From Dinoroseobacter sp013215265 (GTDB lineage Bacteria; Pseudomonadota; Alphaproteobacteria; Rhodobacterales; Rhodobacteraceae), in NCBI GenBank assembly GCA_963691755.1, contig OY829366.1, positions 744,001 to 808,000 on the forward strand: DNA of 64,000 bases, in the 5' to 3' direction. Each line of letters opens with the position of its first letter. Positions within the stretch are counted from its first letter, which is position 1. Below, piece by piece: positions 18,457 to 26,778 of the stretch. Made by a program: the position numbers and the translations under genes. The notes under the pieces are model-generated. The model worked only from the letters and a program-made list of their open reading frames with translations, ran no database searches and had not been told where the DNA came from.

Positions 18457-18516
18457 ATTTGGCCCTGCCGTTTGGCGGGGCTTTTCTTTGCCTGCCGCAA
18501 GTGGCACATCGAGGTC

Positions 18517-19170
18517 ATGAGTTTATCCGAGATTTCCGCCCGTATTTCCGCAGCCGAAGAGAAGGCTGGTCGCCCACAAGGTTGCGTCAAGTTGATTGCG
18601 GTTTCCAAGGTTCAGCCAAACGAACGGGTTGAAGAGGTCTTGCAGCAGGGTCACCGGATTTATGGTGAGAACCGGGTTCAGGAAGCCGCAGGCAAGTGGC
18701 CCGGGTTCCGTAAGACATTTTCAGATGTAGAATTGCATCTGCTTGGTCCCTTGCAGACCAACAAGGCAAAGCAGGCTGTCGAGCTGTTTGATACGATCCA
18801 TTCCCTCGATCGCCCGAAGCTTGCGCGCAAACTGGCCGATCTCGCGCAGGAACGTGGAACATGTCCGGATCTGTTCATTCAAGTTAATACCGGGGCTGAG
18901 CCACAAAAAGCGGGCATCCTTCCGCAGGATACCGACGCGTTTGTTGCGGAATGCCGGGCGCTTCAACTTCCTGTCCTAGGTCTGATGTGCATCCCCCCTG
19001 TAGACGAAGAACCGTCCTTGCACTTCTCGCTGCTGGCAAAGCTTGCCAAAAGGAACGATTTGCAGGGCCTGTCCATGGGAATGAGTGGGGATTTCGAAAG
19101 CGCGATTGCCCTTGGCGCGACCCATGTGCGTGTGGGTTCGGCGATTTTCGGTGAGCGGGTCCCAACCTAA
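18517..19170 (+). CDS. YggS/PLPBP family pyridoxal-phosphate homeostasis protein
   Basis: 217 residues with the PLP-binding lysine in LIAVSKVQP (K31), the GENRVQE motif and the C-terminal GMSGDFESAIALGATHVRVGSAIFG phosphate-binding signature split across the barrel. The family binds PLP and affects vitamin B6 and amino-acid balance without known catalysis. The ATG at 18517 gives the expected N-terminus; the upstream extension overlaps the region just after the porin terminator. The stop shares 4 bp with the convergent L,D-transpeptidase. Confidence 0.93.
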   Translation: MSLSEISARISAAEEKAGRPQGCVKLIAVSKVQPNERVEEVLQQGHRIYGENRVQEAAGKWPGFRKTFSDVELHLLGPLQTNKAKQAVELFDTIHSLDRPKLARKLADLAQERGTCPDLFIQVNTGAEPQKAGILPQDTDAFVAECRALQLPVLGLMCIPPVDEEPSLHFSLLAKLAKRNDLQGLSMGMSGDFESAIALGATHVRVGSAIFGERVPT

Positions 19171-19658
19171 ATGATCAGCCGGGTCTGATGTCGGATACGC
19201 GGCGCGATCCAATGGAGGGACGCGCGGGGTAAGCCGATACAGCCTTCGGTCGGATAGCCGGCACGCCGCCATTGGTGGATAAAGATCGCAGAGCCGGCGC
19301 CTTTTTCGGCAAAGGGCCAGTTCCAATTCGTGAGTATTACCAAATCATAGAGCGGATCCGCCCGACGGAGCTTCTCGTGCGAAAACGCGTGGGGCGCACG
19401 GACCATAAGGTTGTAATCCTCGTCCTTCGGATCATCCGACCACAGATCGGGTGGCCCAATCGGTACGGCCCAATCCGCAGGTTTCGGCATCCGGTCAGGT
19501 CGATAAAGCATCCCAACCAGCCCATGCGTACCCTTTGGTGTCGCGCCATCCCCTTCGTGTTTGGTCTTGGTCAGCCCACCCCGCCCAATGGAGCACGGGA
19601 AAACCCGGCCCATAAAGCGCAGACCGGTGCGGGTCAGAACCAGATCGTAGGGTGTCAC
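19167..19658 (-). CDS. L,D-transpeptidase (YkuD domain) family protein
   Basis: 163 residues. The YkuD active-site block is present as FIHQWRRAGYPTEGCIGL, with catalytic Cys in TEGC (the family norm is SxGC) and the upstream His. Such enzymes make 3-3 crosslinks in peptidoglycan or attach proteins to it. No signal peptide is visible at the ATG at 19658, so it would be cytoplasmic unless exported otherwise; this small solitary form may have a different role. The start overlaps the ribA stop by 4 bp. Confidence 0.85.
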   Translation of the reverse strand: MTPYDLVLTRTGLRFMGRVFPCSIGRGGLTKTKHEGDGATPKGTHGLVGMLYRPDRMPKPADWAVPIGPPDLWSDDPKDEDYNLMVRAPHAFSHEKLRRADPLYDLVILTNWNWPFAEKGAGSAIFIHQWRRAGYPTEGCIGLPRASLHWIAPRIRHQTRLII

Positions 19659-20725
19659 AGCAGATGCCCGGACTTCGCGGCCTTCGTTGCCAGATAGGCG
19701 CTGTTTTGCGGTGTCTTGCCCAACTTCAAGGAAACGCGCTCGACCACCTCCAGACCTTGAGCGGACATCATATCCAGCTTTGCAGGATTATTGGTCATGA
19801 GGCGCACTGCAGAAAACCCAAGGCGCTTCAGCAAGTCGGACCCAATGCGGAAATCACGTTCGTCGTCCTCAAATCCGAGCCGGTGATTGGCTTCAACCGT
19901 ATCAAAACCCTGATCTTGCAGGGCATAGGCGCGCATTTTGTTCGCCAGCCCGATCCCGCGCCCTTCCTGGTTCAGGTAAAGCAGAATGCCAGCACCCTCT
20001 GAGCCCATCTGGGACAGAGCACCCCGCAATTGAGGGCCGCAGTCGCATTTCAGGGAGCCCAGCAAATCGCCTGTGAAACACGCAGAATGCAACCGCGCTA
20101 GAACGGGCGCGTTTCGATCCGGAATGCCGATCTCAACCGCATAATGTTCCTCACCGCCATCTTCTGGTCGAAACACATGCAGGCGCCCAGCTTCCGATAC
20201 GGAAAGGGGAACGCGGGCTGAAACAGGCGAAGAGAGCGGAGAGCCATGCCCTAGCAGATCTGTAATTTCATCCAAGGCGAGTACGGTAATACCCTCTGGC
20301 AGGGTCTTAACCGGATGGATCAGCACAGCGGGAAGCAATCTTGCATCCTTTGCCAGCTGAAGTGCGGCGCGCGCGAGGCTTGGATCACCGTCTCGCAGTG
20401 ATCTGAAAGGCCCCTTCATGGGCTTGGACAGGTCTGTGGCCGGATCAGCGACAGATTGCACCCAACTGGCGTCGGCATCTGCCGGCAGATGGATACGGGC
20501 GAGGTCCCCATCATAGGCGCGCGCCTTCAAGGTCTCGGCGCGGCGAACGGTGATCGCAAGATGTGCATCCTGTCCCAAGGCCGCGAACCGGCGCTTTGTC
20601 AGGGTTTCGGCGGCCATAACCAAAACCACATGACCGGCGTTTGACAGCGCGACCGGCACGCCCATGCGCAAATCGCCGCGTGCGCGGGCAAGGTATTCGC
20701 TGGGATCTGGGCTAAGAACGCTCAT
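19655..20725 (-). CDS. ribA: GTP cyclohydrolase II with degenerate N-terminal domain
   Basis: 356 residues. The C-terminal half is a complete GTP cyclohydrolase II: zinc cysteines in CFTGDLLGSLKCDC, the catalytic EGRGIGLANKMRAY and DTVEANHRLGF. It converts GTP to the pyrimidine precursor of riboflavin. The N-terminal 160 residues sit where fused RibBA enzymes carry DHBP synthase, but I do not see the acidic metal-binding motif of that enzyme, so this half is probably a relic or structural. It is cotranscribed with the transpeptidase gene by a 4-bp overlap, an unexpected pairing. Confidence 0.92.
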   Translation of the reverse strand: MSVLSPDPSEYLARARGDLRMGVPVALSNAGHVVLVMAAETLTKRRFAALGQDAHLAITVRRAETLKARAYDGDLARIHLPADADASWVQSVADPATDLSKPMKGPFRSLRDGDPSLARAALQLAKDARLLPAVLIHPVKTLPEGITVLALDEITDLLGHGSPLSSPVSARVPLSVSEAGRLHVFRPEDGGEEHYAVEIGIPDRNAPVLARLHSACFTGDLLGSLKCDCGPQLRGALSQMGSEGAGILLYLNQEGRGIGLANKMRAYALQDQGFDTVEANHRLGFEDDERDFRIGSDLLKRLGFSAVRLMTNNPAKLDMMSAQGLEVVERVSLKLGKTPQNSAYLATKAAKSGHLL

Positions 20726-20895
20726 CCGGGTCGCTTCATTTCAGTGTTCTTGCCTTACATAGGGTGCAAATGCCCGAAACTGAAACAATTCTGGCGACAC
20801 TGACACGAGGCTGTGAGTTTTTTTTCCGTTCCCTTGTTTCTTGGGGGGCTCCGACGCATGTCTGTCTCAACCGAGGCCCAAGAGAGGACCGAAAA

Positions 20896-21585
20896 ATGGC
20901 TGCAACACTGCGTAAGATCTTTTTGGTGGATGACGATGACGACCTCCGCGAGGCGCTGAGCGAACAACTCGTGATGACCGAAGACTTCGATGTTTTCGAA
21001 GCCGGCTCCGGGGCCGACGCGATGGTGAAGGCCAAAGAAGGGCTCTATGATCTTGTTATTCTGGATGTTGGCCTGCCCGATACCGATGGTCGTGAACTGT
21101 GCCGTATATTGCGAAAGCAGGGTGTAAAATGCCCGATCCTTATGTTGACGGGTCATGATACGGATGCAGACACCATTCTCGGCCTGGATGCAGGTGCAAA
21201 CGACTATGTCACCAAGCCGTTCAAGTTCCCCGTTCTGTTGGCACGTATCCGAGCACAGCTGCGCCAGCACGAACAATCTGAGGATGCGGTGTTCCAGTTG
21301 GGCCCATACACCTTCAAACCGGCAATGAAGCTTCTCTTGACCGATGACGAGAAGAAAATTCGCCTAACTGAGAAAGAAACGAACATTCTCAAGTATTTGT
21401 ACCGCGCGACAGACGGAATCGTCGCTCGTGATGTGCTGTTGCATGAGGTCTGGGGTTACAACGCGGGTGTCACAACTCACACACTTGAGACACATATTTA
21501 TCGATTGCGCCAAAAAATTGAGCCAGATCCCTCAAATGCGCGTATCTTAGTCACAGAGACGGGCGGCTATCGGTTGGTTGCTTGA
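20896..21585 (+). CDS. OmpR-family response regulator, CenR-like
   Basis: 230 residues: a receiver domain with the acidic pocket VDDDDD, phosphoacceptor Asp in LVILDVGLPDTDG and switch residues MLTG and the conserved Lys in YVTKPF, then a winged-helix DNA-binding domain ending THTLETHIYRLRQKIE and TGGYRLVA. The wording of the DNA-binding half closely resembles CenR, the essential envelope regulator of alphaproteobacteria. No sensor kinase is adjacent. The ATG at 20896 is chosen over the upstream GTG because it gives a normal receiver N-terminus. Confidence 0.85.
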   Translation: MAATLRKIFLVDDDDDLREALSEQLVMTEDFDVFEAGSGADAMVKAKEGLYDLVILDVGLPDTDGRELCRILRKQGVKCPILMLTGHDTDADTILGLDAGANDYVTKPFKFPVLLARIRAQLRQHEQSEDAVFQLGPYTFKPAMKLLLTDDEKKIRLTEKETNILKYLYRATDGIVARDVLLHEVWGYNAGVTTHTLETHIYRLRQKIEPDPSNARILVTETGGYRLVA

Positions 21586-21637
21586 ATTCTTTCCCTCGCG
21601 CGTCGGGGTAATGGCGCGAAACCTCCCTGTTGGACTG

Positions 21638-21665
21638 GCCCGGCTTTTGCCGGGTCTTCTTTTTG
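21638..21665 (+). terminator. Rho-independent terminator after the response regulator
   Basis: A CCCGGC/GCCGGG stem (21639-21644 with 21649-21654) has a TTTT loop and is followed by TCTTCTTTTT. It lies in the convergent gap before the ExoD gene. Confidence 0.8.
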
Positions 21666-21666
21666 A

Positions 21667-22329
21667 TCAGGTTGCGGTTAAAGCCATCAAGGCACCGCCA
21701 TAAACCAGTCCAAGAACCAACAGTGCAAGTCCCACGAAGACACCGCCTAAAATGACGAACAAACCGTCCCTCACAAGAAAGCTCACTGAAAAGCAGATCA
21801 CGGCTGCTGCCAAAAGGGATGACGAAAAGGGTACGATTTCCAGAAAAGGCATGGCGGCGCCGCATGCGACGCAGGTCAGTTGTGGGATCATCACCAGGGG
21901 CTGACCTGTCAGGACGGTAAAACGACGTTTTGCACGCTGATCGAGCCAATCTGCCGGGCGCCGCAGCCAGGACAAGGCGCGCAGTAAGCGCCCGCTTGAG
22001 ACCTCTCTGCGCAAAAGAAGGCCCGGAAGCCACAATCGCCGCTTGCCCAGAACCATCTGCAAAGCTGTCAAAGCGATCAGTAAACCGAACAATGTGGGCA
22101 GGAACGGAATCCCGCTCAATGGAGACAATACGATCAGGGCGTGGACCATCAGCATTGGAACAAAGGCAGTGCGTCCAAAGGCCTGAACCACGTGTTCCAG
22201 TTTCACATCGTGATCCGCCCGGCCAAGCGTTTCGAGCTTGTCGAGAATGTCCATGACAGGATGCGATTCGTGCGCGTCGGTCATAAGACTAGGTGGGACC
22301 AGCATATCCTCGATAGCAAGAGTGCGCAT
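21667..22329 (-). CDS. ExoD-family membrane protein
   Basis: 220 residues with several hydrophobic segments (for example VPMLMVHALIVLSPLSGIPFLP, LLAAAVICFSVSFLV and GGVFVGLALLVLGLVYGG) and the GIPFLPTLFGLLIALTALQ pattern of ExoD proteins. ExoD was named from an exopolysaccharide/alkali phenotype in rhizobia; its molecular role is unknown. The frame opens at 22329; the ATG about 16 codons in (MTDAHESHP) is another candidate start. It is divergent from xth. Confidence 0.82.
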   Translation of the reverse strand: MRTLAIEDMLVPPSLMTDAHESHPVMDILDKLETLGRADHDVKLEHVVQAFGRTAFVPMLMVHALIVLSPLSGIPFLPTLFGLLIALTALQMVLGKRRLWLPGLLLRREVSSGRLLRALSWLRRPADWLDQRAKRRFTVLTGQPLVMIPQLTCVACGAAMPFLEIVPFSSSLLAAAVICFSVSFLVRDGLFVILGGVFVGLALLVLGLVYGGALMALTAT

Positions 22330-22490
22330 TACAGATGCGTATTTGACGACCCAGAGTGATGGAGGCCTTTTGACAAAAACTGACGTAACTTGGCGTGTAC
22401 GGTGCGCCCCAGTTCTTTGGCAACTCAGTTAGCACTGGCACCACACAGATGCCGCCCCTAGTGTGCGGATCGAATAACCGGAGCCCGCCT

Positions 22491-23279
22491 ATGTCCATCA
22501 CTATTGCCACCTGGAACATCAATTCTGTCCGTTTGCGTGAAGACTTGGTCGCGCGGTTGATGAAAGAAGAGCGTCCCGACGTGTTGTGCCTTCAGGAATG
22601 TAAGAGCCCGGTTGAAAAGATCCCATTGGCGCAGTTCAAGAAGCTCGGGTACCGCTATGTCGTTGCGCGTGGCCAGAAAGGCTACAATGGCGTAGCGATC
22701 TTCTCAAAACTACCAATGGCGGATGCTGGAAGCCGGGATTTTTGTGAAAAAGGCGATGCCCGTCATGTGGCCGGTCGGCTTGAGAATGGGCTCACAATTC
22801 ACAATTATTATGTGCCGGCCGGGGGAGACGTGCCCGACCGTGATGTGAACGAGAAGTTTGGACATAAATTGGATTTCCTGGCGGAAATGCGGGATTGGTT
22901 TCGATCTGAAGCGCCCCAAAAATCTGTTCTCGTCGGAGATCTGAATATTGCCCCACGCGAAGACGATGTCTGGTCGCACAAGCAACTTTTGAAAGTTGTC
23001 AGCCATACACCGATCGAAGTGGAAGCATTTGGCGAAACTCAGGATGCAGGCGGATGGGTTGATGTCACCCGCAAGGATATTCCTGATGGCTTGCTCTATT
23101 CCTGGTGGTCTTACAGGGCGCGTGACTGGGATGCTGCGGACAAGGGACGTCGGTTGGATCACGTTTGGGCGACACCGGACATTGCCAACGCCGCGCATTC
23201 CAGCCGGGTTGTACGCACGGCGCGTGGGTGGGAAAGACCTTCGGATCACGCACCGGTCTTTGCAACCTTCGACCTATAG
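22491..23279 (+). CDS. xth: Exodeoxyribonuclease III
   Basis: 262 residues of the Mg-dependent exonuclease/AP-endonuclease family. Visible motifs are IATWNINSVRLR, LQECK with the metal-binding Glu, GDLNIAPREDDVW, RLDHVWATPDI and the terminal SDHAPVFATF. It removes 3' blocking groups and cleaves at abasic sites in base-excision repair. The ATG at 22491 is preceded by a GGAG and yields the standard N-terminus. Confidence 0.95.
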   Translation: MSITIATWNINSVRLREDLVARLMKEERPDVLCLQECKSPVEKIPLAQFKKLGYRYVVARGQKGYNGVAIFSKLPMADAGSRDFCEKGDARHVAGRLENGLTIHNYYVPAGGDVPDRDVNEKFGHKLDFLAEMRDWFRSEAPQKSVLVGDLNIAPREDDVWSHKQLLKVVSHTPIEVEAFGETQDAGGWVDVTRKDIPDGLLYSWWSYRARDWDAADKGRRLDHVWATPDIANAAHSSRVVRTARGWERPSDHAPVFATFDL

Positions 23280-23344
23280 CCCCCTTCACAAGCAGGCTTT
23301 GCAGAGCCATATAGCGGGCAACCCTCTTTTCGAAGGACAAGCCC

Positions 23345-24265
23345 ATGCTTGAATTTGGTTCCGCATCCGCTGACGCGACCCCGAACGACTTGATCAAGGA
23401 CACCACTGAAGCCGACTTTATGGCTGACGTGATCGAAACCAGCCAAACCGTGCCGGTAATCGTTGATTTCTGGGCGCCCTGGTGCGGTCCGTGTAAAACA
23501 CTGGGGCCTGCGCTCGAGGCCGAGGTTACGGCTGCCAAAGGTGCGGTGAAAATGGTTAAAGTCAATGTTGACGAAAACCAGATGATCGCAGGCCAGTTGC
23601 GTATTCAGTCCATCCCAACAGTCTATGCGTTCTGGCAAGGCCAGCCAGTCGATGGGTTTCAAGGCGCAATCTCCCCAGGTGAGATTAAAAGTTTTGTCGA
23701 AAAAGTTGGCACAATGGGTGGAGGTGCTGCCGACGACGGTGGATTGGAAGAAGCGGTCGAGGCTGCTGAAACGATGCTGGCTGAGGGGGCTGCAGTAGAT
23801 GCAGCACAAACCTTTGCTGCGATTCTGGGAGAAGAGCCGCAGAATGCCGCAGCGTATTCGGGGCTCGCTCGTGCGCATTTGGCGATGGGCGAGGTTGAGC
23901 AGGCCGATGGGTTGCTTGGCACGGCACCCGATGAGATTTTTGACACGCCGGAACTGGAAGCCGCTCGTGCCCAGGTGGCCCTTGCCAAGCAAGCCGCAGA
24001 TGCGGGCCCTGTCGCTGAATTGAAGGCAGCGGTTGAAGCAAACCCGGATGATCATCAGTCAGCGCTTGATCTGGCAACTGCACTGCATGCTGAGGGCGAC
24101 GTGGAAGCCGCAATCGAAACACTGTTAACGAGCATCCGCCGTGACATGGAATGGAATGATGGAGCGGCCAAGGCACAACTCTTCACCATTTTTGATGCGT
24201 TGAAGCCGCAAGACCCTTTGGTCCTGAAGGGTCGTAGGAAACTCAGCTCGATCCTGTTTGCCTGA
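23345..24265 (+). CDS. Thioredoxin-TPR co-chaperone (YbbN/CnoX-like)
   Basis: 306 residues: a thioredoxin domain with the active site WCGPC (C47, C50) and cis-Pro in SIPTVYAF, then a C-terminal half of helical tetratricopeptide-type repeats (SGLARAHLAMGEVEQADGLL and similar). In E. coli the homologue hands clients to GroEL/DnaK under oxidative stress; E. coli YbbN has SxxC, whereas this one keeps both cysteines and could be redox-active. It heads a run with the Lon-domain and Trm112 genes. Confidence 0.92.
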   Translation: MLEFGSASADATPNDLIKDTTEADFMADVIETSQTVPVIVDFWAPWCGPCKTLGPALEAEVTAAKGAVKMVKVNVDENQMIAGQLRIQSIPTVYAFWQGQPVDGFQGAISPGEIKSFVEKVGTMGGGAADDGGLEEAVEAAETMLAEGAAVDAAQTFAAILGEEPQNAAAYSGLARAHLAMGEVEQADGLLGTAPDEIFDTPELEAARAQVALAKQAADAGPVAELKAAVEANPDDHQSALDLATALHAEGDVEAAIETLLTSIRRDMEWNDGAAKAQLFTIFDALKPQDPLVLKGRRKLSSILFA

Positions 24266-24291
24266 TGGGAATTTGGGGCTAGGTGCGCTTT

Positions 24292-24939
24292 ATGTTCTCT
24301 GCAGCTGATCTCCCACCCACGATCCCGGTGTTTCCATTGCCTGGGGCGTTGCTTTTGCCGCGCGCGCGCCTGCCTTTGCACCTTTTTGAACCGCGTTACT
24401 TGGCGATGTTCGAGGATACGTTGAAAACGTCACACCGATTGATTGGCATGGTTCAGCCGCGCGACATACCGGGTACAAACGATACACGTTTGCACGCTAT
24501 TGGATGCGCCGGTCGTGTCACGGCATTTTCGGAAACAGAAGATGGCAGGTATATGATCACGCTGTCGGGGATTTCGCGGTTCCGTGTGCAACGCGAGGTG
24601 TCAGGTTTCACACCTTATCTGAAAGCGGATGTGACTTGGGATGGTTTTGATCGGGACTTAGGACCGACAGAACATGACGCCCATTTCAAGCGAGAGAAGT
24701 TTCTGAACTTGTTGAACCGCTTCTTCGCCGCCAATGAATTGAATACAGATTGGGACAGCCTAAAACAGGCTGACGATGAATTGCTTATCAATTCCCTCTC
24801 TATGCTCTGTCCGTTCGAGCCTGAAGATAAACAGGCACTTTTAGAGGCGCCGTCATTATCGACCCGGCGGGAGACTCTGGTCACTCTGATCGAGTTTGCG
24901 TTGCGCAGTGGCGGAACAAGCGAAGAGATCGTGCAATGA
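24292..24939 (+). CDS. LON peptidase substrate-binding domain protein
   Basis: About 215 residues consisting only of the Lon N-terminal domain: IPVFPLPGALLLPRARLPLHLFEPRYLAMFED, followed by the helical region. There is no ATPase or protease domain, so it is a stand-alone member. Role unknown; substrate recognition is inferred from the domain. Start choice is uncertain between ATG 24292 and the in-frame GTG at 24283; both have a purine-rich stretch upstream. It overlaps the Trm112 gene by 4 bp. Confidence 0.9.
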   Translation: MFSAADLPPTIPVFPLPGALLLPRARLPLHLFEPRYLAMFEDTLKTSHRLIGMVQPRDIPGTNDTRLHAIGCAGRVTAFSETEDGRYMITLSGISRFRVQREVSGFTPYLKADVTWDGFDRDLGPTEHDAHFKREKFLNLLNRFFAANELNTDWDSLKQADDELLINSLSMLCPFEPEDKQALLEAPSLSTRRETLVTLIEFALRSGGTSEEIVQ

Positions 24940-25139
24940 CCGAGGATGACGCCGGAGATGTCACCCAAACCGTGTATGCGCCGCAGATGTTGGAAGCTTT
25001 GGTGTGCCCACTGACCCACGCGCCATTAAAGTATAATGCTGAAACTCAGGAATTGATCAGCCGTGCCGCACATCTCGCTTATCCGATCCGGAATGGTATT
25101 CCGGTTATGATCGAAGACGAAGCCCGCAAACTGGACTGA
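24936..25139 (+). CDS. Trm112-family small protein
   Basis: 67 residues with the family core MLEALVCPLTHAPLKYN, LAYPIRNGIPVMIEDEARKL. Eukaryotic and archaeal Trm112 activates methyltransferases; the bacterial protein's partner is unclear. The ATGA overlap with the Lon-domain gene indicates translational coupling, and the thioredoxin-Lon domain-Trm112 order suggests a shared transcript. Confidence 0.92.
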   Translation: MTEDDAGDVTQTVYAPQMLEALVCPLTHAPLKYNAETQELISRAAHLAYPIRNGIPVMIEDEARKLD

Positions 25140-25230
25140 AGGTCGCGTATGCCTGGCGTGTCTTGACCGTCTCCGGCATATCACTAGGGTGCCGCGCAAC
25201 ACCGCACCTGAAGCCTGGAGTTCCCTCGCG

Positions 25231-25470
25231 ATGTCCAAACAACGTCTACACCTTGTTTACGGCGGTGAACTGGTCGACCCGTCTGGGACGGACTTCAAAG
25301 ACGTAAAGGACATCCACATCGTTGGGATGTATCCAGACTACGCCAGCGCCTATGATGCTTGGAAAAATGAAGCGCAGCGGACAGTTGATAATGCGCATAT
25401 GCGCTATTTCATTGCACATATTCACCGGTTGATGGACGAAGAGTCCGAAGGTTCGGCCGCCGAAAACTGA
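25231..25470 (+). CDS. DUF4170 domain-containing protein
   Basis: 79 residues, start ATG at 25231 after GGAG. LHLVYGGELVDP, IVGMYPDYASAYDAWKNEAQRTVDNAHMRYFIAHIHRL matches the DUF4170 proteins that, to my knowledge, sit beside kdtA/waaA in many alphaproteobacteria. Function unknown. It is 15 bp upstream of waaA and presumably cotranscribed with it and lpxK. Confidence 0.85.
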   Translation: MSKQRLHLVYGGELVDPSGTDFKDVKDIHIVGMYPDYASAYDAWKNEAQRTVDNAHMRYFIAHIHRLMDEESEGSAAEN

Positions 25471-25485
25471 TCTGGGTCAGACAAA

Positions 25486-26778
25486 ATGGGAAATTCATTC
25501 GGGCTTGCGCTCTACCTTGCCGTTTCGGCGCGCTGGAAGGGCTTTGCAGAACGCTTGCTGACCAAACGGCTTGCCAATGGCAAGGAAGATCCCGATCGGA
25601 TCGACGAACGTCGTGGAATTGCTGGCTTGCCACGGCCCGACGGTCCCCTCCTTTGGGTTCATGCTGCAAGCGTTGGGGAGTCTCTGTCTACGCTTGAATT
25701 GATCCGCTTCATTGGTGAACGTCGCCCCGAGATCACCGTTCTTATCACCACCGGAACCCGTACATCAGCAACGCTGATGAGCATTCGTTTATCCAAGAAT
25801 GCCATTCATCAATACGTTCCGGTGGACGTCAAAGAATATGTTCGACGTTTCCTCGGCTATTGGAAACCAGATATGGCGATCTGGACCGAGAGCGAGCTTT
25901 GGCCGCGTCTGGTCCACGAGATGGGGCTCACGGGCAAGCCGATGATGTTGCTGAATGCGCGTATGAGCATGGAAAGCCACCGGCGCTGGCGATGGGCGCA
26001 CAGTATGGCGAAATCAGTGCTATCGCGATTTGACCTAGCCTTGGCGCAGGATGAAGACAGCTCTCGTCATCTGCGTCAACTCGGCTTCCCACAGGAAAAA
26101 ATCGAAGTTACGGGCTTTCTCAAAGAAGGTGCCCGAGTGCTTCCACACAAAGAAGAAGACAGGGTTGCTTTTGCCAGTGTTATTGGAACCCGACCGGTCT
26201 GGTTCGCTGCATCAACGCACCGTGGCGAAGATGAGATTATCTCTGAGGCTCACAAGCTGGCCAAGGTCGGCACGCACCGATTGCTTCTGATCCTCGCGCC
26301 GCGTCATCCGGAAAGATTTGACGAGGTTGCAGAGCTTCTTGAACGGGATGGTTGGGAAATTGCCAGACGATCAAAAGGTGAAATGCCGGGGCCTGACACC
26401 GACGTGTTCCTCGCTGATACGATGGGGGAAATGGGCCTGTGGTATCGGTTGGCGCCTGTTTCGATTGTGTGCGGATCGTTGATGGACAAAATTGGTGGAC
26501 ACAACCCGTTTGAGCCTGCGGCATTGGGATCGGCGATTATGCATGGGTCCTATATGTTTAACTTTGCAGACATCTATGCCCGTCTTTCTGAGGCTAAAGC
26601 CGCCCTTGAAGTGCGCACGCCGCGCGAGATTGCGGATGGTGTTCAACGCCTTTTGCAGCCTGACGAAGCTGCAAAGCTAGCCCATGCGGCCTGGGATGTG
26701 TCTTCTGGCGGCAGTGAGGTCACCGAGCGCGCTGTTCAGGTTGTCCTGGATCTGTTTGATGGCAAGGCGACGCTGTGA
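25486..26778 (+). CDS. waaA: 3-deoxy-D-manno-octulosonic acid transferase
   Basis: 430 residues. The N-terminal domain contains PLLWVHAASVGESLSTLELI with the conserved Glu base, and the second glycosyltransferase domain has the GHNPFEPAALGSAIMHG motif typical of KdtA. It transfers Kdo from CMP-Kdo to lipid A precursor at the inner membrane face. The stop TGA overlaps the lpxK ATG (TGATG). Confidence 0.94.
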   Translation: MGNSFGLALYLAVSARWKGFAERLLTKRLANGKEDPDRIDERRGIAGLPRPDGPLLWVHAASVGESLSTLELIRFIGERRPEITVLITTGTRTSATLMSIRLSKNAIHQYVPVDVKEYVRRFLGYWKPDMAIWTESELWPRLVHEMGLTGKPMMLLNARMSMESHRRWRWAHSMAKSVLSRFDLALAQDEDSSRHLRQLGFPQEKIEVTGFLKEGARVLPHKEEDRVAFASVIGTRPVWFAASTHRGEDEIISEAHKLAKVGTHRLLLILAPRHPERFDEVAELLERDGWEIARRSKGEMPGPDTDVFLADTMGEMGLWYRLAPVSIVCGSLMDKIGGHNPFEPAALGSAIMHGSYMFNFADIYARLSEAKAALEVRTPREIADGVQRLLQPDEAAKLAHAAWDVSSGGSEVTERAVQVVLDLFDGKATL

